From the NCBI GenBank assembly GCA_049999765.1, contig JBNGIQ010009531.1, positions 1 to 40,642 on the forward strand: a stretch of DNA of 40,642 bases. The letters are read 5' to 3'. The notes under the pieces were generated by a model. It searched no databases. It had not been told where the DNA came from and saw only the letters and a program-made list of their open reading frames with translations. This DNA is from Phaeoceros laevis (Eukaryota; Anthocerotophyta; Anthocerotopsida; Notothyladales). The position numbers were made by a program, and so were the translations under genes. Positions 40,591 to 40,642 of this stretch are shown here, piece after piece; the first letter of the stretch is position 1, and each line of letters opens with the position of its first letter.

Positions 40591-40642
40591 GCTTGATCTC
40601 TTAATTTTTTTTTTAAAACTAGTGTAGAGGCCCGCACTAACG

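Overview
The window is nuclear DNA of a land plant. It carries spliced genes with short GT-AG introns (roughly 70-420 bp), leucine-rich-repeat receptors, an F-box gene, PLS-type pentatricopeptide repeat (PPR) proteins with a DYW-like editing domain (a land-plant hallmark), and plant-type retroelement, MITE and Harbinger relics. The long intron-free PPR gene, compact introns and GC-rich exons would fit a seedless plant (bryophyte, lycophyte or fern), but I cannot name the species from sequence alone.

Left third (1-10.4 kb): repeat-rich and almost gene-free. It holds a solo LTR with an assembly gap inside it (1385-1667), a 345-bp TA-flanked inverted-repeat element (1889-2233), a 46-bp minisatellite (3505-3744), a decayed PIF/Harbinger transposase on the minus strand (4429-5288), a compact LTR retroelement with both LTRs and a primer-binding site (6148-7990), an inverted duplication linking 1.3-1.8 kb to 8.0-8.3 kb, and a frameshifted PPR relic (9345-9631).

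Middle (10.4-26 kb): a kinase-less LRR receptor-like protein (10440-12521) and its full-length LRR receptor kinase paralogue (18453-21786, three exons) lie in the same orientation. Between them are two abutting fold-back repeats, an F-box gene (13110-14714) and a minus-strand pseudogene block of PPR and Roc-GTPase-like pieces (15262-16560). Then come a minus-strand fragment carrying the PDF motif of organellar single-stranded DNA-binding (OSB) proteins (22409-22713) and an intact 882-residue PPR-DYW-type gene (23331-25979).

Right third (26-40.6 kb): three complete housekeeping genes whose exon structures were resolved with every junction in phase. These are threonyl-tRNA synthetase (minus, 21 exons, 713 aa), a 4.5-repeat MYB of the SNAPC4/MYB4R1 type (plus, 6 exons, 1068 aa), and Ku80 (minus, 11 exons, 721 aa, first intron probably GC-AG). 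The synthetase and MYB genes are divergent from a 224-bp shared promoter. The PPR gene and the synthetase converge with stop codons 119 bp apart. The Ku80 upstream region carries short tandem repeats and a telo-box.

The most interesting points are the receptor/truncated-receptor pair with a possible relic of the lost kinase, an LTR comparison implying that the 10-N gap hides about 0.4 kb, the twin fold-backs at the F-box start, the OSB motif fragment, and an acidic Ku80 tail resembling the animal DNA-PKcs-recruiting tail.
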